Source: Mangifera indica
Lineage: Eukaryota; Streptophyta; Magnoliopsida; Sapindales; Anacardiaceae
Length of the DNA: 64,000 nt
Assembly (NCBI RefSeq): GCF_011075055.1
Contig: NC_058141.1
Coordinates: 372,001-436,000 of the forward strand
Direction of reading: 5' to 3'
Shown here: positions 21,534 through 33,864 of the stretch, in pieces
Layout: every line of letters begins with the position of its first letter
How positions within the stretch are numbered: the stretch's first letter is position 1
Program-made: the position numbers and the translations under genes
The notes under the pieces: model-generated
Told to the model about the DNA's origin: nothing
Seen by the model: the letters and a program-made list of their open reading frames with translations, nothing else
The model's database searches: none

Positions 21534-23099
21534 TGTTGCGAAGAGAGAGAAGTGAAGAATATGTCTGTGTAAGGGAGAATGGAAGAGGAGTGAGACAGTG
21601 TGGGCTAGTATAGGAGACAAGTGAGGAAGAGGATATCAATGTAATTAATGAGAAGGTGGAGGGGCTTTGGGGAATAAATGAGAGATGATGGAAATGGTCA
21701 AAATACTCTCAACCTGTAGATTTTGATAGTGTATAGAAACATTCATTTGACATGGATCCCCTCTGCTAGGTCTAATTGAAAGTTAATTTTTTATCCAAAT
21801 AAAGTTAAATCGATGATACTAAATATAAACAAAATTTAAATTTAATGATTAATTTTATAAATAAATTAAAAGTTTAATAATGATATATCATCATCAAATT
21901 TTAAACTCGTATTCTTTTTTTTAAGTATCTCTATTTTTATCATTTAAATTATTATTTAAAGATTAAATATATATTTTATGTATTATTGCTTTAAATCAAA
22001 TGAATTTAAACTCAAATATTCAAATTGATTCGAATTTGATTTTGTATGAAAATGAATTTAATTTATCTCAAATGCTACCCGTCTAATCTTAATTGCGATT
22101 TAAGTTCAAATAGCTTTAATCAAATAAGACTCCTAAAGCATGGAATAATGAATATTTATGAATAATCAACTTTTGCTTTTGGCTTTTGCTTTTTCATCCT
22201 TTTGAATGGAAACCCATCAATTGTTTGCTTTATAAGAGGAAGAATTAGTATTGTAATTGCTGTCCTACATAGTAAGTTATCAATCTAGGAGATGTTCATT
22301 CATCCAATTATTTTGGCTTGTGTGAATGAGGCATCTTCATATGTTAACAAAACTTATAATTAGTATTAAAGTTTGCTCGTAATTATTACAATATAACCAG
22401 TGATGGAAGTAAGATTTTTGTCAAGATTTAGGGCTCAAATAAATAATATATACATTATTTTAAATATCTAAATTACAATTATATCTTTTAAGTTTTAGGG
22501 GCTATATGCCCTTTGCCCAATAATGGCACCGTTGTGTGACAATCTTATGAAAATTTGAAATTTATGACATCATTTAGAATTCAAGTTTCTTATTGAATTT
22601 ATTACATTCACCTGAATAATAATATCAATAACTCTTTTAAGTTAGAGCAAATATGCACGGTATGATGTATGAAATCAATAAAATAAACCATTATACTCAT
22701 ACCAATATAAATAGTAAAAAGAAAAAAGATACAAACTTATCATTCAAAATAAGATTACGTTTAATAAATAATATTATTTTAATATCTCATAATCTTTTTG
22801 TGTTGCAATGATTATAATTGCTAATGAATTATTCTATACTTATATAAAAAAATAATCTGTTTATATATTAAGATTGTTATCTCAAAATTAATAAGATTGT
22901 TATTATTAAGAGAAATTCCATTGTTAAACCTAAACAACTTATAGGGTTAGGGCACTATCCTTTGTCCCTCTTATACCCACATATCAAGCAACAAGACCGA
23001 ATATGCATTGCCCATTATCAGCTAAGGGGTTATCAATTCTACCAATATAAATGTGATATAAATTGGGTATCTTTTCAAGATGATATGAAGCTATAAAAA
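21534..23099. other. RLK upstream region and AT-rich intergenic DNA
   Basis: It contains the presumed 5' UTR and promoter of the LRR-RLK (minus strand) and AT-rich sequence. No gene or element with clear ends is recognised. Confidence 0.6.
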
Positions 23100-23861
23100 G
23101 GCCAAAGGAATTTTTCTCGACTCAGGATTGCTGATTCCCCAAATTCTCACCCCTTAACTTTGAAAATTCTATTTATCCACCTATGAATTATTAAGTTTAT
23201 TAATTTTAAGAGTAAAATCATCATTTTATATGTAATATTAAAAATAAACTAAAATTTTATCCTTTTCCCCCTCTAAATATTAAAAACTAACAATTTTCCT
23301 CCCTAAGCATAGTTTTAAAAAAAAAATCAAATTCTCCCCTAACGGTTCCTCTTCCTCTGATGGTTTGCCTCAATGAAACCCTACCCTTCTGGTGCTTTGC
23401 GATGCTCGTTTGGGAAGATAAATCATCTTTTCAAAAGACAAGATCTCATCTTCATCTGGGAAGACAAGATCTCATCTTCATCTGGCAAGACAATCATCTT
23501 CCTAGAGGAAGGTGAATCATCTTCTTCTTCCCAAATGAGTATCATCGAACACCAGAGGGGTTAGAATTTCGTTGTGGTAGACTGTCGGAGGAACAGAAAC
23601 TGTCAGGAGAGACAACCGGTAATGGTGCTAGAGAGAGTAGTTGGATATTGATGATAAACCCTGAAGGAGAAATATGATTTTTGGCTTAGAAAAAAATAGT
23701 TAGTTTTTAGGGTTTATGGGAGGAGAAATGAGATAAAATTTTAAAGAGTTATAGTTTCGTTAAATTTAACTATCTATGAGTAGATAAATGAGATTTTCAA
23801 AAATTAAAATGTGAGAATTTGAAAAATTAGCAATCTTTGGGTGAGAATAAGTCCTTTGACC
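23100..23861. mobile_element. Non-autonomous Mutator-type element with long inverted repeats
   Basis: A 762-bp segment has imperfect inverted ends longer than 100 bp. The left end begins GGCCAAAGGAATTTTTCTC and the right end reads, reversed, GGTCAAAGGACTTATTCTC. The flanking 9-mers CTATAAAAA (23091-23099) and TTATAAAAA (23862-23870) differ at one base, which fits a 9-bp Mutator target duplication. The middle carries a short tandem repeat around 23430-23480 (units built on CAAGATCTCATCTTCATCTG). A related, larger copy lies at 51.7-52.6 kb. Confidence 0.75.
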
Positions 23862-23870
23862 TTATAAAAA

Positions 23871-25960
23871 AGCCAAAAGACTCAAATAGACATTTGACTA
23901 CGTATTTTAGGCTTATATCGACAACCTTTTTATTTTCTCCGGGAAATTGGATGTGAAGTTGGATCGAATACATATAAAAAACGAGTAAGAAAATAACATG
24001 GTGCAGTTGGGAAATGACTTTATTTTTAGTGTCTTCAACGTGGGGGTAATAACGAAAGACAAAGAGGATTCTTGAACGGGTTTCATTAAACAATAAATCA
24101 TGGGAGACATCATGATAGGAGCCTTCCAAATTTATTAAGATTTAAAGCCCCAAAAGCTCTCAAATTTCATCCCGAGGACTAATAAAAAGTTTCAGTTTTT
24201 GTTTTTTTTTTTTGTAGAATTGACAAGTTGGTCCCCTCCTCCCTAAATGAGGAAGAATTTTTTCTGATAAAACCAAATTACGATGAGGGCGAAGATAACT
24301 AAAATTCTTGTAGTTAGAAACGTGAATAGATATGTTCTCGATCTATCCCCTTTTTGGTGTTTCTCCTTCTTGATGTATCCCATTTCATACATATATTCTA
24401 AATTTTTAAATATTACATTATTCTAAAAAAATTTAAATTATTATAAATATGTCTAATACATATTAAATATATGAAAATTTTTCTTTATAGAAATGAAGAG
24501 AGAAGGTAAGAGAAATTTTCTCTGTGAGAACTCATCTCGATTTTTCAGGGACAAGACAAGAATGGAAAAGGTTTCCCTTATAGGACGGGGATGAGATTAG
24601 GGTATTTGAGCCCTTCCTATCTTGTTGCCATCCCTACATGTTTGAGTTATATTTTGGACAAGAAACGCATTATTGCTATTCAACCAACCTCACTATATTT
24701 AGCACCCCTTATTTATTGATAGAGTATTTTATCCCAAACCAGTCCAGTAGGTATTATTCATTTTAATCTTAATATATTCCTTTCTATCTAGAATTTGTCA
24801 GGGTTGTAAATACCCTGGTGTTGGTCGGGCTTGCCCAAGTTAGCCTGGATTGCCTTTGAAATATACAAGCCCGTGTCAGGAGGAAAATTGGGTTTTTAAT
24901 ACAGAGACTGGTCCTAAACTACCCCTTTCATTGAAATTAGGTGTGGGTTCAAATCAAATTAAACTTAAAAAAAGGGCAAACTTGAGCTTGAATCCAGAAT
25001 GGTCAAGTCGAATAAGGATGCACATTACCCAAGCATGTTCTTGCCTAATGAAAGAGAGCAGTGAAGATGCAGAGGCTTGTTAATAGAGATATTAAATTTT
25101 GATCCATTTGTGACAGTTAAGACCGAAGGATCAAACTGGTGATTATTGCATAGTCTTTGCACAGTAGGAGAGAAGATTGTTTATGAAGAAGATCCCCAAA
25201 TGGGCCCTGCAAATCTATCATAAAGTTATTAAAGCTGCTCAACTATTTAAGATATTTAAGAGTAATAGAATATTTTAGGGTTTAAAAGATATATAATAGA
25301 AAATACTAATAATATATTATTAGTGAGGATGTTAGGCTTGGAGGGTGAATGGGACACCCTCACATAAATCTTCGTGTATTCTCCTAAAAGTATGTATTGA
25401 AGGGGTGAACATAACACTTTAAATAAATCTCACATTAATCTCTACACCTTAAGCAAATCTCATGCATGTTGATTACCATGACGGGTTGAAATCTTAAAAA
25501 CAATACTTGGTATTTAATATTAACAATAGAACTATACATCTCCAATTAATTATAGAATAATTTTAGATTTTGATAAAATAATCCAATTATGGGATACTCA
25601 AAATTGAACTGAGGAATTGAGCTTAAATGGGGACTTTATTATGGGTGAGGATCCTATCCGGTCTTACATAAAATAAGGCTACGTGTAAACTGTTGGCAAG
25701 TAAATTGATTCTTTTAATTTGATTCAGTTTTTATCTCTTCTAACAAAATTTCCCCAAAATCCCTATAATTCTGTGACGTGCACATCAAGTCACCGAATTT
25801 TGGTGATCCAGGGTTTGTGCAATCTTTAGTTCAAAGAGCTCTCTCCTTCACCTTGTGATCTTCTCTTTATCTACTGCCAGTGGTTTTTTCCGTATTGGGT
25901 TTTCGTGTTCTTGTTGTTTGATATCCGGGTTTCATAACAGTTTCCACTAAACTTTGTCAT
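23871..25960. other. Intergenic DNA with transposon debris
   Basis: No gene is recognised. The sequence at 24540-24632 ends in TTGCCATCCCTA, like the terminus of the hAT element at 55.7-56.5 kb, but no matching left end or target duplication was found. Gene-free, possibly including the promoter of the following small gene near 25.7-25.9 kb. Confidence 0.5.
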
Positions 25961-26014
25961 ATCAACAGAAGAGGAGAGGACGAGCTCGCTACCGCCGTGA
26001 GTTTTTCCCTGGAC

Positions 26015-26269
26015 ATGTTAACTTTTATTGAGAAAGTGAAAAGGGAGTTGGATCCTTACGATTATAAGTACAATTTTCTGCAACATCTGGATGATTTTTG
26101 CATTGGAAAGATTGATAGAACTACAATGGAGGAAGAGGTTTTTCACACGATTGGTCAATATCCTCATCGTCTGAACATGTTTGGGGACATCCTGAAGCTG
26201 TATGAAGAGGAAGGTCCTGGATTCTTGTCCACGAAGGAACAAGACAATTCTTCGGAAGAATATATGTAA
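26015..26269 (+). CDS. Small PAH-like (Sin3-type) protein, 84 aa, possibly partial
   Basis: From the ATG at 26015 the product begins MLTFIEKVKRELDPYDYKY, continues FLQHLDDFCIGKIDRTTMEE, then EVFHTIGQYPHRLNMFGDIL. The spacing of hydrophobic residues and the motifs FLxxLxDF, IDR and QYPxxLxxF fit one paired amphipathic helix as in Sin3 corepressors. PAH domains bind transcription-factor peptides (family knowledge). The frame stays open upstream of the ATG to at least 25922, and an AG at 25967-25968 could be a splice acceptor. The end reads TATATGTAAGT, which is also a strong splice donor, so the stop may be intronic. A fragment near 27423-27438 repeats AGACAATTCTGCGGAA, close to AGACAATTCTTCGGAA just before this stop. 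The gene could be complete, a fragment of a larger gene, or a relic. Confidence 0.5.
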   Translation: MLTFIEKVKRELDPYDYKYNFLQHLDDFCIGKIDRTTMEEEVFHTIGQYPHRLNMFGDILKLYEEEGPGFLSTKEQDNSSEEYM

Positions 26270-29145
26270 GTGGTGGTGTGTGAGTGGCAGCTCCTTGTCG
26301 TTCTTTTTTTATTCCAGTTGTTTCTTTTGTTGTCAATTTGATGGATGATATATTGGCTTGTAGTTTGTAGACTTGAAATCTTGATGACGTTTTATGTGTT
26401 GAAATTTAATTCCAAAGCATTAAAATTTTTTAGCTAATTTCTTTTGGTCTTATGTGATTTCTGTTATGAATGTAATGCTTTGGTTAAGTTTCTTAGGCAT
26501 TGATCTAAATTGGGTTGATCTCGGTTGATGTTGCCTTGATATGAACATCACACTTAAAGCCATGTGATATTGTCCGCTTAGGACTTTGTTAGCCTCATTG
26601 TTTTGCTCTTAAACTGCCTCTTGAAAGAGGGAGTCAATGAGTTTACATTGACCAAAGCCCTCTGCTCCAATTAGATATGAGAATTTTGACATTAATTATC
26701 TCTTTAATTTATATTAAAAAGGGACATTTCAACAAGCCTCTCAGGTAAGTAGAGGCAATGCATCAAGTCTCTCATGTGTAATCCCCCTTACATTATTTAT
26801 TTAGAGCCCGAAGAAGCTGCTCAAATTAGCCATAGCTTACTTAGCTCCAATCTCAAATTTCATATCCAGATGGCATATCCACTAAAGATCCCGGGCGCAC
26901 ACCTTTATATATGTTCTTTTTCAAAATTTTAACATTGTGAGCTGTATGTTCTTTTCTTGCTGTGATTCCTGAAACTTACATTGTGGCCCTGCTGAGACTA
27001 TCCGGGAGTTAAGATTCCTTGCCATAAAAAAACTGATTTCTTCGCAGAGTGTAGTTTCTATCAGTCTGTCATATTCTAAAACCTGGAGAAAGTTCAACTG
27101 AAACAACAATTAGCATGTCAAGGGGCTCATTCAAAAGTTCTCATCGAGAATGTCACAAGACTTTATGTCAATGTAAAAACCATGTGGTTTGAAAAAGATT
27201 TGAATAGATTAGCTTCAGATTGACTGCTTTTTGCTTTCCGTCCGAGTGTAAATCTAAGCACTGTTTATTATTATTTTTTTTGTGAGAGATGGATCATATA
27301 GGCTTGTTCATGTAAACTTCATCGACAAATTATGTTAAATGTTGATTTACATTTGGTTTGTTTGATGGTTTGTGAAAATTTGAAATTCTGAGTTGTTTTG
27401 TTGCTATCACTACTGATGCAGCAGACAATTCTGCGGAAAGGTTAGTTTGAAACTTCCTTTTCAGAAGATATTAATTCCACTGCATAATCAATATCTAAAA
27501 AAACAAGAACTTTGTTACATAGTCGTGATCCGAATTCTTTCATGAGTTATCCAAATTCAGGAATTTTTAGTTCGAAATGTGGTTTTTCAAAGAAATCTGT
27601 GATGGTAGTAGACACCGGTCAACTAATATTCACTTCATTACCGTGGATCACTGTTTGTGCAGCCTACTTACTGTTTGTCGCTATGCATTAATATAAATTT
27701 GTGATGAGTAAAGTAAGTCGTTGAATTTGTTTTTGGATTTGGGGCTTCCCACAATTTCTTTATCTATTGTCTGTGGGTTTTTCCTGTTTTGTATTTTTTT
27801 TTTTTATAACTAGGATTTTGTCTGTATTTATTAAACTAGTAAACTCGAGGCATAAGTGATTAAACTCATAATTACTATATCAGATAAATTAAAGTTTTAT
27901 AAGTATGACGGACGTTTAAACTCAAACTTTTATCTTGAAAGTTTTAATACTCCACCAGTTTTATTAACTTTTGAGATTTACTGTTTTGTATTTCATTGTA
28001 GTTCGATTAACATAATTCATGTTTAGCCAATAGGCTGATGACTTTTCTCATAATTTTTCTATATTTCTTCCAAAATTCCTAAACATTTTAACGGCAACTT
28101 CAAGAGGCACTACAAGTATCTTTCAATAGGCAATTCAATTTGCACAAAGAGGTAAGTGATTTGGGAAATCAAGAGTACTGTATTTGTGGATCAAGAAATT
28201 TCCTCTTTTATGCAACGGATAAAGTCTTATCTGCAATGGATGTATACTAGAACCTATTAACAGAAATAATATAATTGACCCTAAATTTCTCTATTTCAAA
28301 CTTGTAACATTCCAATCCCGTAGTGTCAAAAAAATTGTTCAATTTGAATTCTATCACTGTTTTGTTATTGGGCTTGGAAACCCAAAATGCATCTAATGTA
28401 ATACTATTAATCCAATCTTGTGTTTAATGTAATATTTTTAGTCCAATCTTACATTAAAAAAATACTAGAGAAATGTTAAATATGGATGAACTTTTTTTAT
28501 TGAAAGTCCAAAAGCAACCTTTACATTTTACTAGACTATCAAAGCTTTTCATAACTAAATTTGCTCCTTGTCAAGCATTGATTGTCATCCTTAACTTCAG
28601 ACGGCAATATTATTAAACCAAGCAAATTACATCACTTCTGAAATAAAAAATAAAATAAATAAATAAAAACAAACAGATTGACGAAATTTACAGGTGCCAG
28701 GCCTCGTCATTTGGTTCTTATTAATATTTTAAGCACGCGAGTTTCTTGTGTTAGCTGATGGATATGTAAACAAATCTTTGTCGTAACTGATAATTTCAAC
28801 TGCAACATAATAAATTAGATTTAATCGAATTGTACAACCCAACAAATCAAAGTCTTTGTTGTTTTTCGGTTGGAATATGCACATGGTGTCTTATAGGCTC
28901 TGGAGACGTTGGCAGGAGTCTTGTGAAGAGTTATCTTTTTGTTTAATGGCTGTCCATCATCGAAAGGGCTTAGCCGGAGGTAGTGTTCAACGGTTGAAAG
29001 AGTACTGCATGTTATGTGGTGTTCATTGCACTCCCGCGGCCTTTGAAAATCCGGAGGACTGAGTGCTTTCAATGCCCAATTATAAATAAACTCTAGTTAG
29101 TGGATTAATGTAGCCAAGAGCACTAGGCAAAATGGTTTGTAACTT
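26270..29145. other. Intergenic or intronic DNA downstream of the PAH-like gene
   Basis: No convincing coding exon. If the PAH-like gene is spliced, a further exon could begin near 27421, after CTGATGCAG. The remainder is AT-rich with no recognised domain. Confidence 0.45.
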
Positions 29146-29149
29146 TGGA

Positions 29150-29290
29150 AGAGGGATTGGCTCTAGCGGTTGTTCATGTCATGGGGTTCTAATCCTGAAT
29201 CCATCAGTTGTCAGTGGACTTGACAAGAGAGATAAGGAGACAATAAAATAATATTAACTCTGTTGTATGCAGTATTATTTTGAGTAAATC
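29150..29290 (+). mobile_element. Possible tRNA-derived SINE
   Basis: A box A-like TGGCTCTAGCGGT (29158-29170) and a box B-like GGTTCTAATCC (29185-29195) are spaced as in an internal RNA polymerase III promoter of a tRNA-derived SINE. No cloverleaf or cognate tRNA is claimed. The ends and target duplication are unclear. Confidence 0.35.
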
Positions 29291-29835
29291 AAAATAAATC
29301 AGGTATTCTTTTTCTTTACTGTTGATATTGATTTGTGTGTAATGGTATGATTTATTGATTTCATATACTGTCTGGTTCATTCATTCTCCTCTTTCAGTTT
29401 TCCTTTAAGGAAATTGTTCTAATTCAAGGAGGGTCTATCTGCTATTACTAAACCTGGCGTCAGATTACAACCCCTCTACAATTAATCTCTGCTAATTTTT
29501 TTTAATCATTTTCCATAGAGATAACAATATTTTGAGATACGAAACTATTATATTTTTTTCATTGAAAAAACTAAACTCTTAGATTTTTCTAGTAAAAATA
29601 TTTACTTTTAAATATTTCTATTAAAACGGGTAAATTTTCAGTATTTTTATTAAAGATATTAAATAAACATAATTAATATTATTTATTTTGTTTTATTTTG
29701 AAATCAAAGTGATTAGGTTGGTACTTGCAATAGTAAATAGTGAAAATTTTCAGTACTAGTTTTTTTGATTAGAAAAAAATTTATAATTTGATATATATAA
29801 ATATTGTTTTTTAAAGCTCGCTCCAGAAAACATGC
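29291..29835. other. Downstream region of the first AKR gene
   Basis: AT-rich with no gene recognised. It probably contains the 3' UTR of the minus-strand AKR gene. Confidence 0.6.
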
Positions 29836-31743
29836 CTATAATTCTCCATCCCATAGATCTTCGACTGACTTAAAAGGACCATTTTCCGATACAAGTGCTT
29901 CAATAACGTTCACTCTTTGCTGAGGAATTTGCTCAATCTTGTGAAGCTCTTCTGGACAAAGCTTCCAGTCAAATATCTCCAGATTTTGTTTCATTCTTTC
30001 TTTGTTAAAGCTCTTCACAACTAAACTCACCCCTTGCTCGTAAACCCATCTGAGGCAAATCTGAGCAACTGTCTTCCCTTGGCTGCTTGCAATCTCTTTC
30101 AGCACTTCATTTTCCAGGACTTGGTTACTTCCCCAAAGTGTTCCATGGCCTCCTAATGGCGAGTAAGCTGTTATGTGGATGCTCTTCTCATCACAGAACT
30201 GTCTCAGCTTCTTCTGCTGCCAAATTGGGTGCATTTCCACCTTACCCGGAAAAAAAAGTAAAACATAAATATATCTGAAGTAGCAGTTTTCAGATTAATT
30301 TCAGTAAGAATGAAATGATATTATACAATTCAAATTCAATAGTACATATAATATGCATCATTTATATCCGGACGTCTAATTAGAAAATTACTTGGAGTGG
30401 TAGATTCGAATTGAGCCAAACCCAAAGGGCTAGCTTGAAACCAAAACGACCCATTGGGATTGAGCTCAACTCGATCTGTTGGTGAATAGTAACACCAAGA
30501 AAGAATATGATGAGTTGACAAAAATGAAGAAGAATCACCGAACAAGAAAAAGAGTCATCAAAGAAGTAAAAAAAAAAATTACTGGACAAAAAAAAGAGTT
30601 ATCAAAAAAGAAAAAAATTATCGATGAGATGAGCTATGGTGCAGTGATGTAGGCAAGCCCTCGAACTCAAGTTGAACTTATGGGTCAACTAGAACTAAGC
30701 TAGGTTGGATTGAAATTGGCGTCTCAATTTGATTCAAAGTTTCAGTTTGATAACTCAACTCAAATTCGGCTTGCATTCTCCTCCAATAATATTGTTTATC
30801 CTACCTTTGACGCTATTTATCCCCACCAAAAACATTATTTATCTCATTAACAATACTGTTTATCTTATTGATAACCTTCTGATGATGTATTCAACTAGCT
30901 TGAATTTAGATCAAGTTTACCATAATGGATTTAAGTTAAACTTAAGTTTAGTCCAAATCAAATCCACCCTAGCGAAGCTAGACTTTCAGCCCAAGTTCAA
31001 TACATTTGAGCCCAACATGGATTTAAATGCAAGCTGAATCGATTCGACTTCACCCTAAGATTTAGCAAAATTTTTCAACATATCTATTGTTAAGAAGATG
31101 GGAAACTAACTTGGTTAACAGCAGGAGGGATTTTTGCAATGGAGAGTAACTTCTCAAGCTTCTTGGAGGAAAAGTTGCTGACACCTATGGATTTTGTGAA
31201 ACCAAGCTTTTGACAATCCTCCATGGCCTCCCAAACGGATTCCAAGTCCATCGGCACGATATCTTCTGTTTTACATGGAAACGCTGTTCCTGGTTTCAAG
31301 CTTGCAGGAAAATGAATCAGATAGAGATCAAGATACTCCAACCCAAGATTCCTGCATTGAAGCAAAATATTAATAAAAAAATAACATAAAAGTACAGTCT
31401 CTTAATCAACGTTTAACCTGACAACGTACTTCAGAGTTTTTTTTATTGCAGGGAGGACAAGTTCATGGTGTGCATCGCTGATCCAAAGTTTTGAGGTGAC
31501 GAAAAGCTCACGGCGTGATTTTATGAAGCCAAGTTTTAAAGCTTCGGCTATGGCTTCCCCAAGAGATTGCTCGCTCTGGTACAGTGCAGCCGTGTCAAAA
31601 TGTCTGTAGCCGAGTTGAATTGCGTGGAGGGCAGCTTCTTTTACAGACTCAGTTGAGTTGAAAGGAAATTCAGCGGTGCCAAAGCCTACCAGAGGAATGG
31701 TTTTGCCTGTTAAGGCTAAGGGTGCCTCTGGAATCGTCGCCAT
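29836..31743 (-). CDS. NADPH-dependent aldo-keto reductase (AKR4-like), copy 1
   Basis: Cytosolic carbonyl reductase of the plant AKR4 group (chalcone, codeinone, methylecgonone and galacturonate reductase relatives). The substrate cannot be assigned. Three exons, 31743-31430, 31351-31111 and 30240-29836, join in frame (960 nt, 319 aa) with introns of 78 and 870 bp. The catalytic tetrad is visible: Asp and Tyr in [11 protein letters not shown], Lys in FVTSKLW, His in LDLYLIHFP. Cofactor-side motifs include [29 protein letters not shown] and [14 protein letters not shown]. The length is typical. Intron 2 holds a repeat with degenerate inverted ends (about 30391-31057). The gene is in the same orientation as its paralogue 8 kb away. 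Confidence 0.93.
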
Positions 31744-31800
31744 TCTCTCGGGAGACTCTGATCAATTAAGCAAGTTCTTGGTTATTATATATATGCATGC
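31744..31800 (-). promoter_or_regulatory. TATA box and leader of AKR copy 1
   Basis: On the minus strand, CATATATATAATAACC lies about 45 bp upstream of the ATG, preceded by GCATGC (RY-like). The placement suits a core promoter with a short leader. Confidence 0.5.
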
Positions 31801-33382
31801 GTCGGCCGGGGTGAAGATGTGTACAAAACAATTAGTGCTCTATGTAGCTTCAAATAAGGGTGGATTGCAGTCTCAATTTGCCAATTTGACTCAAATTTGG
31901 TTTATTTTTCTTTATAATGATATTATTTATTTTATTAATAATATTATTTATTTAATTAATAATTTTTAAAGAAATTATATATTAGCTTGAGCTTGAATTT
32001 AAATTTAAGTTAAATGTTAAAGATTTGAACTGAGATTGAATTGACTCTTGTTTGGATTCGATTTAGCTCAAATATATCATAGGAGTGGAAATAATTTAGA
32101 AAGATAATTAGAAGATCAGCCGGCTTATTAATCAAAGAACAAAATATCAAACCGGCTAAAATTATTCAATAGAACTAAACAATAGCTAAAACACAAATGC
32201 AAGAGCCTTATTGGTTGCAAGCTGAGACAATAAAAATCAAAATTAAAGAAGATAGAACCTCTTGTACATTTTATTTATGACTAATGCTTCATCTACACTT
32301 AACTGATATTAATGGTTACACATAAATTAAATGATTTAGTTGTTTAATTTTTCCCTAATTTAAAATTATTAATTATTTAATGATATATTTATCTATTATT
32401 ACCCACTTTATATATGTAAAATATTATTTATTATTAATTTTTAAAATATATGCAATGTAGAGACCTAAAATTAGACTTATAATTCTGATCCATTTGAGCT
32501 AGACTGGGATTAGAGTTGTGGGCTTGTATGAGCTGAGTTCAAATTGAAAAAATTTTAGCTCATTGATCTCATGATCGATGTGTCACTAGCATTGTTGCAT
32601 TGGAACTTGCTCTGTCGATTATTCATTTTTTTAGTCCATTCTTCTTCTTCTTACTCTTTGATGACTTTTCTTTTCTATCATGATTGATCACCAATTGAGC
32701 GAACTGAACTCAACCTCAAGTTGGCCATTCTAGATTTGAGTCAAAGCTGAGTTAAACCTTATTCAGATTTAGTTCGGTTGGAATCCACTTTTGATTAATC
32801 CATTTCTTATAAAAATTTGAACATGGAAGGGTAAAATAATTTTCCATATGTCATGCTGTGTCATGTAAAATTAATTTATATGACCATATCTGATACTAGA
32901 ATGTAGTTTATGATTGTAAAATCAAACAAAATCTTTGTCGCCATGGCCATCAAGTTTATGATTTATTAAGTGTATTAGTTGAAGACGGTCCAACAACACA
33001 ATATTTTAAGTAAAAAGGGCCAAAAAAGGGCGGCACAGAGACGGCTGGCCATTTTCTAGAGAATTTGTCGTATTTTAAAGGTGCTACTTGGTTTTTTTGA
33101 TATAGTTCTGATAAGAAATAATCATTTTTCCACAAAAATAATTATATTTAATTCTTTAATGTTTTTAGTTTGCTCTATTTTTTGCACCTGTTGTGCATGC
33201 AAGTCGACAGATCCCATGTGAGGTGTGAGTAGAATATTTCTCAGCTACAACCACATACTTCCTTGAAAAACCACATCTCGAAACTGCACTTTTTATCCAG
33301 CTAAATTCCAACATCACCATTTTCACAAAAGAATTCTGAGAATCAATTAAGCATATTCTTAATTTGTTCGTATAAATATTTA
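31801..33382. other. Intergenic DNA upstream of AKR copy 1
   Basis: No gene. At 31857-32075 is an AT-rich repeat of the dispersed type also seen near 30.7, 42.7 and 50.5 kb, with a core of alternating ATTATTTATT and TTAATAATA blocks. The rest shows nothing I can name. Confidence 0.5.
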
Positions 33383-33864
33383 GGGGGTGTTTTATTTGGA
33401 TAATATTTTATTATCAAAATAAAAAGATTATCTTGAAGATAGATTACTTAGAAAATTATTGGGTATAAATGATTACTATATTTGATAAAATTTGATAGGT
33501 ATAAATAATTATTGTGTTTGATTAAAGGTAATAAAAGATTACAAATAAATTATTTTACTTAAATGTCCTTGAATATAATTATTTTTAAATATTTTTTATA
33601 TTATTTATCATATTAATTAAAAATAAATTTATTTTTATCTTAAAAAATTAATAAATAATAATATAATTATAATAAAATTAAGATTACCTTGGTAATCTTT
33701 AAATACCTATGAGAAAGGTGATAATCAGATTACCATCTATATTACTTGTCACATCAGTATTGGTAATAGAAGATTACTATAATATTTTATTACTGATAAA
33801 TCAAGTAAGAAAATAAAAGATAGATTACTAAGATAATCTTTAAAAACTTGAACCAAACGTTCCT
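33383..33864. mobile_element. Harbinger/Tourist-like MITE, copy A
   Basis: A 482-bp element begins GGGGGTGTTTTATTTGG and ends CCAAACGTTCCT, with TTA on both sides (33380-33382 and 33865-33867). A second copy at 45663-46155 matches over the whole length. Three-base TTA/TAA target sites and GGG-GTTTGG ends are typical of PIF/Harbinger non-autonomous elements. Confidence 0.8.

Noticed and set aside
24190..24632. hAT element ending TTGCCATCCCTA
   Set aside because: No matching left end and no 8-bp duplication could be found; it is at best a truncated relic.
28821..29072. Overlapping open frames on both strands
   Set aside because: No domain, no splice context and no codon pattern on either strand.
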